A DNA stretch of 64,000 nt from Limnohabitans sp. 2KL-17 (lineage in GTDB: Bacteria; Pseudomonadota; Gammaproteobacteria; Burkholderiales; Burkholderiaceae_C). Positions within the stretch are counted from its first letter, which is position 1. The number at the start of each line of letters is the position of its first letter. A model generated the notes under the pieces. That model was given only the letters and a program-made list of their open reading frames with translations, was not told where the DNA came from and did not search any database. Both the position numbers and the translations under genes were made by a program. The DNA lies in NCBI RefSeq assembly GCF_003063415.1, contig NZ_NESK01000007.1:61061-125060 (forward strand), read 5' to 3'. Of the stretch, positions 18,408 to 27,858 are shown one piece after another.

Positions 18408-19823
18408 CTATTTTTTCTTGTTGGGCCGAGCCCAGTTGGCGATGCTGATTTGCTTGCCCCGCGCCACGCTCAAAGCGCTGGGCTCGGTGCTCTTGGTGAT
18501 GGTTGAGCCGCCGCCCACGGTGCCACCTGCGCCAATGGTGACCGGGGCCACCAGCACGCAGTTGCTGCCAATGTGCACGTCGGCTTCGATGATGGTTTGG
18601 TGCTTGTTGGCACCATCGTAGTTGGCCGTGATGCTGCCCGCGCCATAGTTCACGCGTTCGCCCACGGTGGCGTCGCCCAGATAGGCCAGGTGGTTGGCTT
18701 TGGCGCCCTTGGCCAGGGTGGAATTCTTGACCTCCACAAAGTTGCCAATGTGCACCTCAGCGCCCAATTGGGCGCCAGGGCGCAGGCGGGCAAACGGACC
18801 GACCAAGGCGCCCTCGCCCACGCTGACGCCCAGCTTTTCGCCGTCGATGTGGGTGAAGGGGTGGATCACGGCGCCCGCCGCAATGGCGCAATTGGCAATC
18901 ACGCAGTTCGCGCCAATCTTCACGCCTTCGCCCAATTCAACACGGCCTTCAAAAATGCAGTTCACATCGATTTCGACGTCTTGTGCGCAATCGAGTTGGC
19001 CGCGCAAATCGAAGCGAGCCGGGTCTTTCAGGCGCACGCCTTGTTCCATCAGGCGATGGGCTTGGCGCAGTTGGTGGGCACGCTCCAGTTCGGCCAATTG
19101 CACAGGGCTGTTGATGCCCGCCACCTGCAATGGGTCATCAATCTTGTGCGCCACCACGGACACACCATCGGCCACAGCCAGTTTCACCACATCGGTCAGG
19201 TAGTACTCGCCTTGCACGTTCTGGTTGTCGATGCGGCCCAGCCAGTTTTTGAGCCGCTTTGCAGGTACTGCCATGATGCCGCTGTAGACCTCTTGGATCT
19301 GGCGCTGGGCGTCGGTGGCGTCTTTGTGCTCAACGATGGCTTGTACCTTTTGGCCATCGCCACCACCACCCCGGACGATGCGGCCATAGCCGGTGGGGTC
19401 GGCGAAGTCGATGGTCAGAAGCGCCAAATGTTGGCCGCCGCACTGGGCAATCAGGGCTTGCAAGGTGTCGGCCTGGGTCAGGGGCACGTCACCCGACAAA
19501 ATGACCACCACCCCGTCGTCAGCCAAGGCGGGCACGGCCTGCTGTACGGCGTGGCCCGTGCCCAACTGCGGCTCTTGTCGCACGCACCGCACGGCCAGCG
19601 CCTGGCCCGGGACCAACAACAAGGGCTCGACCTGGTCGGCACCATGACCGGTGATGACCACCGCCGAACGGGCGTTGAGCTGCGCGGCCGTGTTCAAGAC
19701 ATGCTGCACCAATGGCACTCCCGCCAGGCGCTGCAACACTTTGGGCCATCGGCTTTTCATGCGCGTGCCTTTGCCAGCGGCCATCACGACGACATCAACG
19801 GGAAACGGGTGACTCATACTCAT
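18408..19823 (-). CDS. glmU: Bifunctional UDP-GlcNAc pyrophosphorylase / GlcN-1-P acetyltransferase
   Basis: A 471-residue cytoplasmic trimeric enzyme that acetylates glucosamine-1-phosphate and then couples it to UTP. The uridyltransferase domain begins MAAGKGTRM...WPKVL, followed by a left-handed beta-helix of hexapeptide repeats (IGANCVIANCAIAAGAVI and onward), with the acetyl-CoA loop region near the end. E. coli GlmU has 456 residues. The ATG at 19823 gives MSMSHPF; a second ATG six bases later is possible. It runs convergent to lrp with 32 bases between stops. With glmS it covers two of the three GlmS-M-U steps; glmM is not in the window. Confidence 0.97.
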   Translation of the reverse strand: MSMSHPFPVDVVVMAAGKGTRMKSRWPKVLQRLAGVPLVQHVLNTAAQLNARSAVVITGHGADQVEPLLLVPGQALAVRCVRQEPQLGTGHAVQQAVPALADDGVVVILSGDVPLTQADTLQALIAQCGGQHLALLTIDFADPTGYGRIVRGGGGDGQKVQAIVEHKDATDAQRQIQEVYSGIMAVPAKRLKNWLGRIDNQNVQGEYYLTDVVKLAVADGVSVVAHKIDDPLQVAGINSPVQLAELERAHQLRQAHRLMEQGVRLKDPARFDLRGQLDCAQDVEIDVNCIFEGRVELGEGVKIGANCVIANCAIAAGAVIHPFTHIDGEKLGVSVGEGALVGPFARLRPGAQLGAEVHIGNFVEVKNSTLAKGAKANHLAYLGDATVGERVNYGAGSITANYDGANKHQTIIEADVHIGSNCVLVAPVTIGAGGTVGGGSTITKSTEPSALSVARGKQISIANWARPNKKK

Positions 19824-20015
19824 GGGCGTCTTTCTAAAGCGCGCTGCTGATCGGCGCAGCACACAGGCTTCGATTATCGCCAGACTGGGCACCGGTCCTG
19901 CCGTGCTTGAGCCCCATCGAAAGAAGGGCTTCACAATGCATGGACAATTGTTAAAGTTAATGTCCGCTGCTTTTACTTGAAGCCAGCCAAATCCCAACAC
20001 CTTGCGGAGCCTTGA

Positions 20016-20525
20016 ATGAGATCACCCCTTTGGACTGCGGCCATGCTCAGCATGACTTTTTTCATGGCCAGTTGTGGGGGCGGGGGCAGCGATGTGACCC
20101 CAAACACTTCACCTGACCAAGTGTCCTGTGGTTTTGTCCCGAAATACGCTGACGGATTTTCCAACGGTAGCGGCAGACCCATCAACTTGACTGCAACGAC
20201 AGAGCCGCAACCCATTTCCCAATGCAGCATCACTTCACTGACCTTTGTCACTGTGGGTTTATGCCTGAAGGACGCTGTATTGAGTGAGTTGACTGCGAAA
20301 TTGACTCAACCAAACAACACTGAAATCAGCGTTGCCCTGACAGCCCCAGCTTCAGCTCAGCCTTCTTGCTTGACCGATGGGACGCTGATGACTTTCTCCT
20401 TGCCTGCAGCCTCAATCAACCAGACCAATGGGTTGTGGAAACTTTCAGTCACCGACACCAATAACGCCCAATACAACAATGGGTATCTTGTAGGTTGGTC
20501 ACTTCAGCTGACTGGCAACAGATGA
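20016..20525 (+). CDS. Lipoprotein with P/Homo B-like beta domain
   Basis: A 169-residue predicted outer-membrane or periplasmic lipoprotein: signal peptide with lipobox MASC, acylated Cys20, and a glycine-rich stretch right after it. Residues about 75-168 resemble the P/Homo B jelly-roll found beside subtilisin-like proteases (tension between L...LxQPNNTEISVAL, then NGLWKLSVTDTN and GYLVGWSLQL at the end). No protease domain is attached. GGAG lies six bases before the ATG. Its stop overlaps the next ATG (ATGA), so the two lipoproteins are probably made together. The fold assignment is from motif resemblance. Confidence 0.7.
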   Translation: MRSPLWTAAMLSMTFFMASCGGGGSDVTPNTSPDQVSCGFVPKYADGFSNGSGRPINLTATTEPQPISQCSITSLTFVTVGLCLKDAVLSELTAKLTQPNNTEISVALTAPASAQPSCLTDGTLMTFSLPAASINQTNGLWKLSVTDTNNAQYNNGYLVGWSLQLTGNR

Positions 20526-21373
20526 TCCGTGGGTTCATTTGCTTATTTGGCTTGCTGCTGCTGCAAGGCTGCAGCGCCATCAAGCTGGGCTACCAACAGC
20601 TGCCCACCCTTTCTTACTGGTGGCTCGACAGTGCCATCTCGTTCAATGACACCCAGACCGATCGGGCCAAAGAGGCGCTGAACAGCGTCTACCGCTGGCA
20701 CCGCCAGCAAGAGCTGGTCGCTTACCTGGATTTGTTGCAACGCGGCTCAGAACTCAGCCAGACCTCTGTGCAAGCCAGCCAAGTCTGCAGCGTTCAGGCC
20801 GATATCCTCAACAAAATGGACCGGGCCATGCGCGTGGCGATCACCCAAGCCGCCCCTGTGGTGCAGATGCTGGGGCCGCGCCAACTGAGCCACCTGGCAC
20901 GGCACCAGGACAGCAAGAACGAAGACTGGGACAAGGAATGGCTGCAAGGCAGCGATACCGAAAGGCTGGCGCGGCGTCTGGACAAGACGCTGGAGCGCTA
21001 CAAATCGTTTTATGGCGAGCTGAGTGCCGCACAAGTCGCCTTGGTCAAAACCCAGCTGAGCCAGTCGGCATGGACCCCGGAATGGGGTCGGCAAGAGCGG
21101 CGGCGGCGCGAACAAGATTTGCTGTCGACCTTGCGGCAACTGGCGCAAAGCAACGCACCCACAGAACAGGCTGAAGCGGCGCTTTGGGGCGTCTGGCAAC
21201 GCTGGTTCATGCCGCCCGACCCAGCAGGCAGCGCGTTGGTGCAAAAGATGACACAGCAAAACTGTGACAACATGGCCCAGTTGCACAACACCACCAGCCC
21301 CGAACAGCGGCAACGGGTGGCACGCGCTCTGCGCGGCTATGACCGCGACATCCGGGACCTGCTCAAGCCCTGA
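20522..21373 (+). CDS. DUF6279 family lipoprotein
   Basis: A 283-residue protein with a lipoprotein signal (LLLLQGCSAIKLGYQQ, lipobox LQGC) followed by an all-helical, charged domain. The LGYQQLPTLSYWWLDSAISF opening and the Trp-rich PEWGRQERRRREQDL segment fit the DUF6279 family of proteobacterial lipoproteins with no known function. The start ATG overlaps the upstream stop. A strong intrinsic terminator follows. Confidence 0.8.
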   Translation: MIRGFICLFGLLLLQGCSAIKLGYQQLPTLSYWWLDSAISFNDTQTDRAKEALNSVYRWHRQQELVAYLDLLQRGSELSQTSVQASQVCSVQADILNKMDRAMRVAITQAAPVVQMLGPRQLSHLARHQDSKNEDWDKEWLQGSDTERLARRLDKTLERYKSFYGELSAAQVALVKTQLSQSAWTPEWGRQERRRREQDLLSTLRQLAQSNAPTEQAEAALWGVWQRWFMPPDPAGSALVQKMTQQNCDNMAQLHNTTSPEQRQRVARALRGYDRDIRDLLKP

Positions 21374-21403
21374 GTTGCCCCTAAAAGCGTCGGGCATACC
21401 CAC

Positions 21404-21434
21404 AAAAAACCCGCCGGGTCAAGGCGGGTTTTTT
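21404..21434. terminator. Bidirectional intrinsic terminator
   Basis: A-tract and GC stem AAAAAACCCGCC (21404-21415), seven-base loop, then GGCGGGTTTTTT (21423-21434). The symmetric A and T tracts let it serve both the lipoprotein pair (+) and the MBL-fold gene (-), which converge here. Confidence 0.9.
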
Positions 21435-21456
21435 AATGGGCATACAACCTCTTGCT

Positions 21457-22458
21457 TCAGCTTTGCAGCGCTTTCCACATCTCCATGTCGCGCTCGGCGG
21501 TCCAGATGCGGGGGTTCTTGATGCCACTGGCTTCGTCGTAGGCACGGGTCACATCAAACGGCAGGCAGTGCTCGTAAATGAACACATGGCCGAAGATCGG
21601 GTCCATGCTCTTGCGGGTATGGGCCATGGCGGCTTTCAAATCCATCTTGCCGGCAACAGCTTCCTTGCCCGCCTTGAAAAGCGTTTCAACCCAGCGCTTG
21701 GTGTAATCCAGGGCCTTGTTGACATTGGCGTTGCCCTTCATGGCTTCGCCGCGACCGGGCACGATGAACTCGGCCTTGAGGGCACGCAGGGCTTCCAAAG
21801 TGGCGGGCCACTCTGCCAGCTGGGCGTCACCGGTGTACACACCGGCTTCGTATTCAACCAAGTCGCCCGAGAACAGCACTTTTTCCTCTTCCACCCAGGC
21901 GATCGTGTCGCCACGGGTGTGGCCCGGACCTGGATGCCAGATCTGCACCACCACGCCGCCCAAGTTGATACTGAGCTTGCCGGGCACCTGGCCTTTGGTG
22001 GGGTTGCCGCCAGCGATCACCATGGTTGGCCAGGTCAGGCCGGTGACGCTGTCTGCGCCGCGAAACAAGCGTGGGAAGCGTTCCATCTCGCTTTTCATGT
22101 CTTGAGCGCCGCGCTCTTTGATCAGGTCAAGCGTGCCTTCGCTGGCAATGATTTCAGTCGCGCCTTCGGCGGCGTAGGCATAAGCACCCAGCACGCGCAC
22201 CGCGTGGTAATGGGTCAGCAGCACATATTTGATGGGCAGATCGCTGACGGTGCGGATCTTCTTGATCAGGTCTTGCGCCATGGCCGGCGTGGCGGTGGCG
22301 TCGCTGACCATGATGAATCGATCCCCAATGATCACGCCCGAATTGGGGTCGCCCTCGGCGGTATAGGCCCAGCAGTGCGCACTGAGTTGCTCGAAGGTGA
22401 TTTTCTTTTCGCTCAGGTCGGCCTGACTGGCAAATGCTTTGGTAGTGGCTTTGGACAT
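21457..22458 (-). CDS. MBL-fold protein with degenerate metal motif
   Basis: A 333-residue metallo-beta-lactamase-fold protein. The motif that is normally HxHxDH reads H83-Y-H85-A-V87-R88, so the Asp and third His of the canonical site are replaced. Later elements remain: a histidine in WHPGPGHTRGD and the aspartate in VLFSGDLVEYE. No signal peptide is evident. The ATG at 22458 was preferred to a TTG at 22476. It is downstream of a TetR gene on the same strand (79-base gap), which may control it. Possible role is hydrolase, oxidase-associated or binding protein; I cannot decide. Confidence 0.8.
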   Translation of the reverse strand: MSKATTKAFASQADLSEKKITFEQLSAHCWAYTAEGDPNSGVIIGDRFIMVSDATATPAMAQDLIKKIRTVSDLPIKYVLLTHYHAVRVLGAYAYAAEGATEIIASEGTLDLIKERGAQDMKSEMERFPRLFRGADSVTGLTWPTMVIAGGNPTKGQVPGKLSINLGGVVVQIWHPGPGHTRGDTIAWVEEEKVLFSGDLVEYEAGVYTGDAQLAEWPATLEALRALKAEFIVPGRGEAMKGNANVNKALDYTKRWVETLFKAGKEAVAGKMDLKAAMAHTRKSMDPIFGHVFIYEHCLPFDVTRAYDEASGIKNPRIWTAERDMEMWKALQS

Positions 22459-22537
22459 GGTGATTTCTCGGGTCAATGAACAGTCTGCATTTTACCTAAA
22501 CGAAATGCGTTACGGATTGGTGAATTGGGCTTGACCA

Positions 22538-23167
22538 TCAACCCAGCCCTTTTTCGAGCATGGCAATGACTTCATCGGCAAAGGCGGCATAGCTGATCGG
22601 ACCACCGGGGCGCAGCCAGGTGAAGGTCCAGTTGATCATGCCCAGCAGCATCATGGTCAGGGCCGTTTGGTTGGTCGGAGTCAGGCGCTCAGGGTAGGCG
22701 CGCTTCATGAAACGGGTCATGGCGGCCACGATGTCACGCTGGCGATTCAGGATCAGTTCGCGCGGCGATGTGGGCACCGAGCCCAGCGATGGATCGGGCA
22801 CATCGCTCAAAAACTGGGTGTCGTTGAGCAAGGCCGCATGCCGGGTGGCCGAGGTTTCGTATTCCTGCAAGAACGCCCGCACCAGCTCGTGCAGGGCCGC
22901 CCGATCGTTCAGATCCTTGCGCTGCGCGGTGGCCTCGGTTTGCGCAATCAGCGCCAGCAGGCGCTGGGTGTGGCGGTCCAGCAAGTCAAACAGGATCGCC
23001 TCTTTGCTGTCGTAATAGTGGTAAAGCCTTGCCTTGGAGGTGCCGCAGGCGGTGGCGATCTCGTTCATGCTGGCCGCCGGGTAGCTGCTCTGGGCAAAGC
23101 ATTGCGCGGCGATGTCCAAAATGGCGTCGCGCTTGATGTCGTGGGTTGCTGATTTGGGTCGGGCCAT
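22538..23167 (-). CDS. TetR/AcrR family transcriptional regulator
   Basis: A 209-residue regulator. The N-terminal helix-turn-helix is clear (IKRDAILDIAAQCFAQSSYPAASMNEIATACGTS in two overlapping halves, then KARLYHYYDSKEAILFDLL), with a helical ligand domain ending in FADEVIAMLEKGLG. The ATG at 23167 begins MARPKS, the usual length before the first helix; the longer frame upstream has no ribosome site. The ligand is unknown. Its close placement before the MBL-fold gene suggests it regulates that gene. Confidence 0.88.
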   Translation of the reverse strand: MARPKSATHDIKRDAILDIAAQCFAQSSYPAASMNEIATACGTSKARLYHYYDSKEAILFDLLDRHTQRLLALIAQTEATAQRKDLNDRAALHELVRAFLQEYETSATRHAALLNDTQFLSDVPDPSLGSVPTSPRELILNRQRDIVAAMTRFMKRAYPERLTPTNQTALTMMLLGMINWTFTWLRPGGPISYAAFADEVIAMLEKGLG

Positions 23168-23236
23168 GGCGACATTTTGCCAGCCATGGCCCAAGAGCAC
23201 CTTCAGGGGGCCGCCGGTCAACCGGGCGAGACCGAC

Positions 23237-23707
23237 TCAAACCGGCAGGTCACATGACTGAGGAGGACGCGAAAAGGGACGCCACAGTCCACGCACCAGA
23301 CGGCCAGTCGTCCAAGCCAATAACCCCAAAGTCTGCACCCACTGCCGCGCCAGCTCGGACAGGCTGTTTTCGGGCGAAGGGCGTGCCGATAGACAATGCG
23401 GCATTTCACACAAGTCAAAGTGCAGGACCTCGTGGGCGTGGCGCGCCTCAATGACCAGACGGGCTCCGGCGGGCACATCGATGATTTGCCCGGCCTCCAG
23501 AAAATGATCCCCATCGCTTCGGGCCCAATGCCCGATCGGTTTTTCCAAGGTGATCCATGCGCAACCCTGCACAATCAACAACTGGGTATCTTTCCGGGGC
23601 AGCAGGCTCATGGCACGCTGGGAAGCCAGATGCCAGGCGCCTGTCCAGCGAATAGTTTTCAGCTTTTGACAGTCTTGCAAAGAAGTGCACGGATCGGGTT
23701 CGGACAT
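23237..23707 (-). CDS. DUF2917 domain protein
   Basis: A 156-residue protein with the DUF2917 core (AWITLEKPIGHWARSDGD, FLEAGQIIDVPAGARLVIEA), a small beta-barrel resembling a cupin. Two adjacent ATG codons exist; GGAG is six bases before the one at 23707, which is chosen. It is divergent from a LysR-type gene 140 bases away, a pairing I recall as common in Burkholderiales. No function is established. Confidence 0.8.
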   Translation of the reverse strand: MSEPDPCTSLQDCQKLKTIRWTGAWHLASQRAMSLLPRKDTQLLIVQGCAWITLEKPIGHWARSDGDHFLEAGQIIDVPAGARLVIEARHAHEVLHFDLCEMPHCLSARPSPENSLSELARQWVQTLGLLAWTTGRLVRGLWRPFSRPPQSCDLPV

Positions 23708-23847
23708 CTCCATCTCCAGGTTTCCATCGACACCGACAACATCGTCGGCACAGTCATGATGTAATCTAAAGCATTCACCGTCCAATGAAAATACTCACCC
23801 ACATTGATGCATTCAAAGCATGAATAAAAAAGCGCAGCACCCGTATC

Positions 23848-24900
23848 ATGGCCCTCACCATGACGCCCGCTTCAACCCCATCCTCACCGCTAGCCCCCGC
23901 TTCTGGGTCCGTTACTGCTGCCCGCACCCGTTCCATCTCCATGAGCTACCTGCGGGCATTCGAGGCGGTCGCGCGGCATCTGAACTTCAGGGTGGCGGCC
24001 GAAGAACTGGCCCTGACCCAAAGCGCTGTCAGCCGGCAGATCCAGTCGCTGGAGAACGAGGTGGGTACCTCGCTGTTTTTGCGACACACCCGCTCGGTAG
24101 AGCTGACCAGCGCAGGCAACCTGCTGCACCGGTCAGCCAGCACATCGCTGGAGCGCATCGACTCGGCGGTGCGGCAAATCCGCCAGAGCAGTGGTCGCCA
24201 AAGTGTGTCGATCACCACCTGGTCCTCGTTTGCCAGCATGTGGCTGATTCCACGACTGGAGGCGTTTCAGCGCGAACACCCTGACATCGACATACGCATC
24301 GATGCCACCGATGCGGCCGTGGACATGAACAACACCGACGTGGATCTGGCTTTGCGCTACGCCAACCCCAGCCAAATCAGCGGTGGCGCCATGCGCCTCT
24401 TTGGCGAACAGCTGACTGTGGTCGCCAGCCCATGGCTATTGAAATCACAGCCCATCCGCAATGTGGCCGATTTGATGCGCTGCACACTGATCGAAGCGGG
24501 CGACGTCTACCGCATCCAACACATGGAATGGCTGAGCTGGCAGCGCTGGCTTGACACATTCAGCCCTCATGCCCCAGGCAAAACAGCCGCCCCATCCCCT
24601 GCTCGCTGGTTGTATTTCAACTACACCCACCAGATCGTGCAGGCCGCACTCACCGGCCAGGGCGTGGCCTTGGCACGCCAGCCTCTGGTGGCAGAGAGCC
24701 TGGTCAACGGTGACCTGGTGGAAGTGCTGCCAGAGATGCGATTGAGTTCACCGCTGGCTTATTGGCTGCTTGTGGCCCCCCGCAGCAAGGCGCGGGCTGA
24801 AGTGCGCGCCTTTTGCGACTGGCTGCGCCAACAGGCCGATAACACCCGCTTGACCACTGGCGATGTGTCTGACCCCGAGACGCTGGCCTCACCCGATTAA
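23848..24900 (+). CDS. LysR family transcriptional regulator (GcvA-like)
   Basis: A 350-residue regulator with an unusually long low-complexity N-terminus (about 30 residues rich in Ser, Pro, Ala, Thr) before the winged helix-turn-helix (SYLRAFEAVARHLNFRVAA, then ALTQSAVSRQIQSLE). The substrate-binding domain begins near VSITTWSSFASMWLIPRL, typical of the GcvA group. It is divergent from the DUF2917 gene. Some annotators might start at the ATG coding for MSYLRAF, but the first ATG is kept for lack of a better site. Confidence 0.88.
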   Translation: MALTMTPASTPSSPLAPASGSVTAARTRSISMSYLRAFEAVARHLNFRVAAEELALTQSAVSRQIQSLENEVGTSLFLRHTRSVELTSAGNLLHRSASTSLERIDSAVRQIRQSSGRQSVSITTWSSFASMWLIPRLEAFQREHPDIDIRIDATDAAVDMNNTDVDLALRYANPSQISGGAMRLFGEQLTVVASPWLLKSQPIRNVADLMRCTLIEAGDVYRIQHMEWLSWQRWLDTFSPHAPGKTAAPSPARWLYFNYTHQIVQAALTGQGVALARQPLVAESLVNGDLVEVLPEMRLSSPLAYWLLVAPRSKARAEVRAFCDWLRQQADNTRLTTGDVSDPETLASPD

Positions 24901-24931
24901 AGTAAACGGACGGAGATCACCAAAGCGGTCA

Positions 24932-25516
<585 letters not shown>

Positions 25517-25525
25517 AATCGACCC

Positions 25526-27514
25526 ATGAAATTCACTCAGATTCTGACACTGGTTTGTGCATTGGCTGCGACAGGCCTCTTGAGCACCCACACCCAGGCC
25601 CAAGCCCAGGCCCCAAACAAGGGCGACGACGTCATCCTGGAGATGCACCAGGCCTTTCGAAAAGCCGATAAAAACCGCTTGTCTGCGCTGCTGCCCCAAA
25701 CCCGGGGCCATGTGCTGGAGCCTTTGGCCGGTTACTGGGAAATGCGCACGCGCTTAGACGTGGCCCCGCCCTCAGAGATCCGCAGCTTTTTGACCAGCTA
25801 TGCAGGCAGTTATTACGAAGACCGCCTACGCGCCGACTGGCTGCTGCAACTGGGCAAGCGCCGTGACTGGGCCACTTTCACCGCCGAATACCCGAGCTAC
25901 CGCATGCGCGATGACCGCGAGGTGCGCTGCTACGCCCTGGCCACAGAGGCCATGAACAGCAAGGCCAATGTGTCCGAAGAAGCCAAACGCTTGTGGTACG
26001 CCCTGCGCGAAGCCGACGAGGGTTGCACCTATGTGGCCGAGCATTTGCATTCAGGCAAACAGATCAATGGCCTGGACCTGTGGCGCAAGGCACGCCTGGC
26101 CATGGACGCCAACCGCCCCCGCCCTGCGCAGGCTGCTGTGGACATCGAAGCGCCGCGTTTGTCCGAGCAAGTGACACTGATCCACGCCGACCCGGAACGG
26201 TATCTGGACAAACGCATCATTGCCATCACCCGCAACCGCAAGGAATTGGCAGTGCTGGCCTTGATCCGCTTGGCCGCCAGCCAGCCCGACAAGGCCGCCG
26301 AGTTGCTAGACAAGCGCTGGTCCATTCAACTGAGCCAGGAAGAGCGCAACTGGACCTGGGGGGTCATTGGCAAGCAAGCCGCACAGAAGCTGCAGGACAA
26401 CGCCAGCAGCTACTTTGCCAAGGTGCAAAAAGACAGCGACCTCAACGACGATTTGCTGGCCTGGAAAGTGCGCGCAGCTTTGCGCCAGGGCCAATGGCGC
26501 CAGGTGCTCACGGCCACACAGGCCATGAGCCCCGAGTCGCAAAAAGATCCCGCATGGGTTTACTGGCGCGCACGCGCCCTGAGCGCCACAGCCCAAGACG
26601 ACGCACAGCGCCAGGAAGCCCAGGGCTTGCTGCGCGGCATCGCCAGTGTGAAGGGCTTCTACGAGCAACTTTCTCTTGAAGAGCTGGGCCAGACCATCAA
26701 CGCACCCGAACGTCCCAGCGCGCTGACCCCGCCAGAAAAAGCTGGGGCCTTGATCAACCCGGGTTTGCAACGTGCGCTGTACGCCATCGCCATCGGTTTG
26801 CGCCCCGAAGGCAACCGCGAATGGAACTACAGCACCAACCTGCACAGCCCCGGCGGCATGAGCGACCGTGAGCTGCTCGCCGCCGCCGATCTGGCTTGCC
26901 AACGTCAGGTGTGGGACCGCTGCATCAACACCAGCGACCGCACAAAAAACGTGATCGACTTTGACCAGCGCTTTCCCATGCCACTGCGCGACATCGTGGT
27001 GCGTCGGGCCGGAGACATCAAACTCGACCCGGCTTATGTGTATGGCCTGATCCGCCAGGAAAGCCGCTTCATCATGGACGCACGCTCACACGTGGGCGCG
27101 TCGGGCCTGATGCAAGTCATGCCCGCCACCGCCAAGTGGACGGCCAAAAAAATCGGCTTGACCAACTTCACCCCCGAGCAAATCACCGACCGCGAAGTCA
27201 ACGTGGCCATTGGCACCGGCTACCTGAAACTGGTGCTGGACGACTTTGAAGAATCCATGCCCATGGCCACTGCGGCCTACAACGCCGGCCCCAGCCGCTC
27301 GCGCAACTGGCGCAAGGGCCCTGTGCTGGAGGCCGCCATCTGGGCTGAAAACATTCCGTTCCAGGAGACGCGCGATTACGTGAAAAAAGTGCTGTCCAAC
27401 ACCACCAACTACGCTGCCATCCTGACGCGACAGCCCCAGTCGATCAAGGCGCGCTTGGGGTCAGTGGGGCCACGCAACTCACCGAACGCCGAGGTGAACC
27501 AGGACTTGCCTTGA
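25526..27514 (+). CDS. slt: Soluble lytic murein transglycosylase (Slt70-like)
   Basis: A 662-residue periplasmic enzyme that cleaves peptidoglycan between MurNAc and GlcNAc. It has a Sec signal peptide (TLVCALAATGLLSTHTQAQA), a long superhelical domain up to about residue 485, and a C-terminal SLT domain with catalytic Glu512 in LIRQESRF, then GASGLMQVMPATAKW and AAYNAGPSRSRNW. Length is close to E. coli Slt70. It is divergent from fau with nine bases between start codons, so each promoter must lie in the other gene's coding region. Confidence 0.93.
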   Translation: MKFTQILTLVCALAATGLLSTHTQAQAQAPNKGDDVILEMHQAFRKADKNRLSALLPQTRGHVLEPLAGYWEMRTRLDVAPPSEIRSFLTSYAGSYYEDRLRADWLLQLGKRRDWATFTAEYPSYRMRDDREVRCYALATEAMNSKANVSEEAKRLWYALREADEGCTYVAEHLHSGKQINGLDLWRKARLAMDANRPRPAQAAVDIEAPRLSEQVTLIHADPERYLDKRIIAITRNRKELAVLALIRLAASQPDKAAELLDKRWSIQLSQEERNWTWGVIGKQAAQKLQDNASSYFAKVQKDSDLNDDLLAWKVRAALRQGQWRQVLTATQAMSPESQKDPAWVYWRARALSATAQDDAQRQEAQGLLRGIASVKGFYEQLSLEELGQTINAPERPSALTPPEKAGALINPGLQRALYAIAIGLRPEGNREWNYSTNLHSPGGMSDRELLAAADLACQRQVWDRCINTSDRTKNVIDFDQRFPMPLRDIVVRRAGDIKLDPAYVYGLIRQESRFIMDARSHVGASGLMQVMPATAKWTAKKIGLTNFTPEQITDREVNVAIGTGYLKLVLDDFEESMPMATAAYNAGPSRSRNWRKGPVLEAAIWAENIPFQETRDYVKKVLSNTTNYAAILTRQPQSIKARLGSVGPRNSPNAEVNQDLP

Positions 27515-27555
27515 GCAAACGCGAGCAGGCCGAGACGCAAGGGCTCTGAGGCCCT

Positions 27556-27858
27556 TCAGGCGGCTGACTCGGAGCCCAGCAACTCGTCCAGATTGGCCTT
27601 GATTTTTTCTTCGATGCGGGCGCTGTAGGCACCCAGCAAAAAGCCCAGCTTGAGTTGCAGGTCAAAGCGGGTTGCGCTCACCGCCAGTTCCCCACTCACC
27701 CCGCTTCGGGCAAAGCGCAGCAGGTCTTGGGTTTCGCCCGACTCAGACTCACACGCCATGCCCCACTCTTGCTCGGCTTGCTCTCGCCAGCGCTCGGCCA
27801 CTTCGCGCGCACCGGCCAAACCCAATGCGTGTTCGCGCTCAATTTTCAGTTCAGGCAT
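27556..27858 (-). CDS. Polyhydroxyalkanoic acid system family protein
   Basis: A 100-residue protein fitting the PHA_gran_rgn family: LKIEREHALGLAGAREVAERW at the start, a central strand pair (VSGELAVSATRFDLQLKLGFLL) and IEEKIKANLDELL at the end. Members are thought to associate with PHA granules or their regulation. Its ATG overlaps the end of the upstream molybdopterin gene by eight bases, so the two are coupled although a functional link is not obvious. Confidence 0.8.
   Translation of the reverse strand: MPELKIEREHALGLAGAREVAERWREQAEQEWGMACESESGETQDLLRFARSGVSGELAVSATRFDLQLKLGFLLGAYSARIEEKIKANLDELLGSESAA

Noticed and set aside
27539..27556. AAGGGC-TCTGA-GGCCCTT hairpin between slt and the PHA-system gene as a terminator
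   Set aside because: The stem is short and no T tract follows in either direction.
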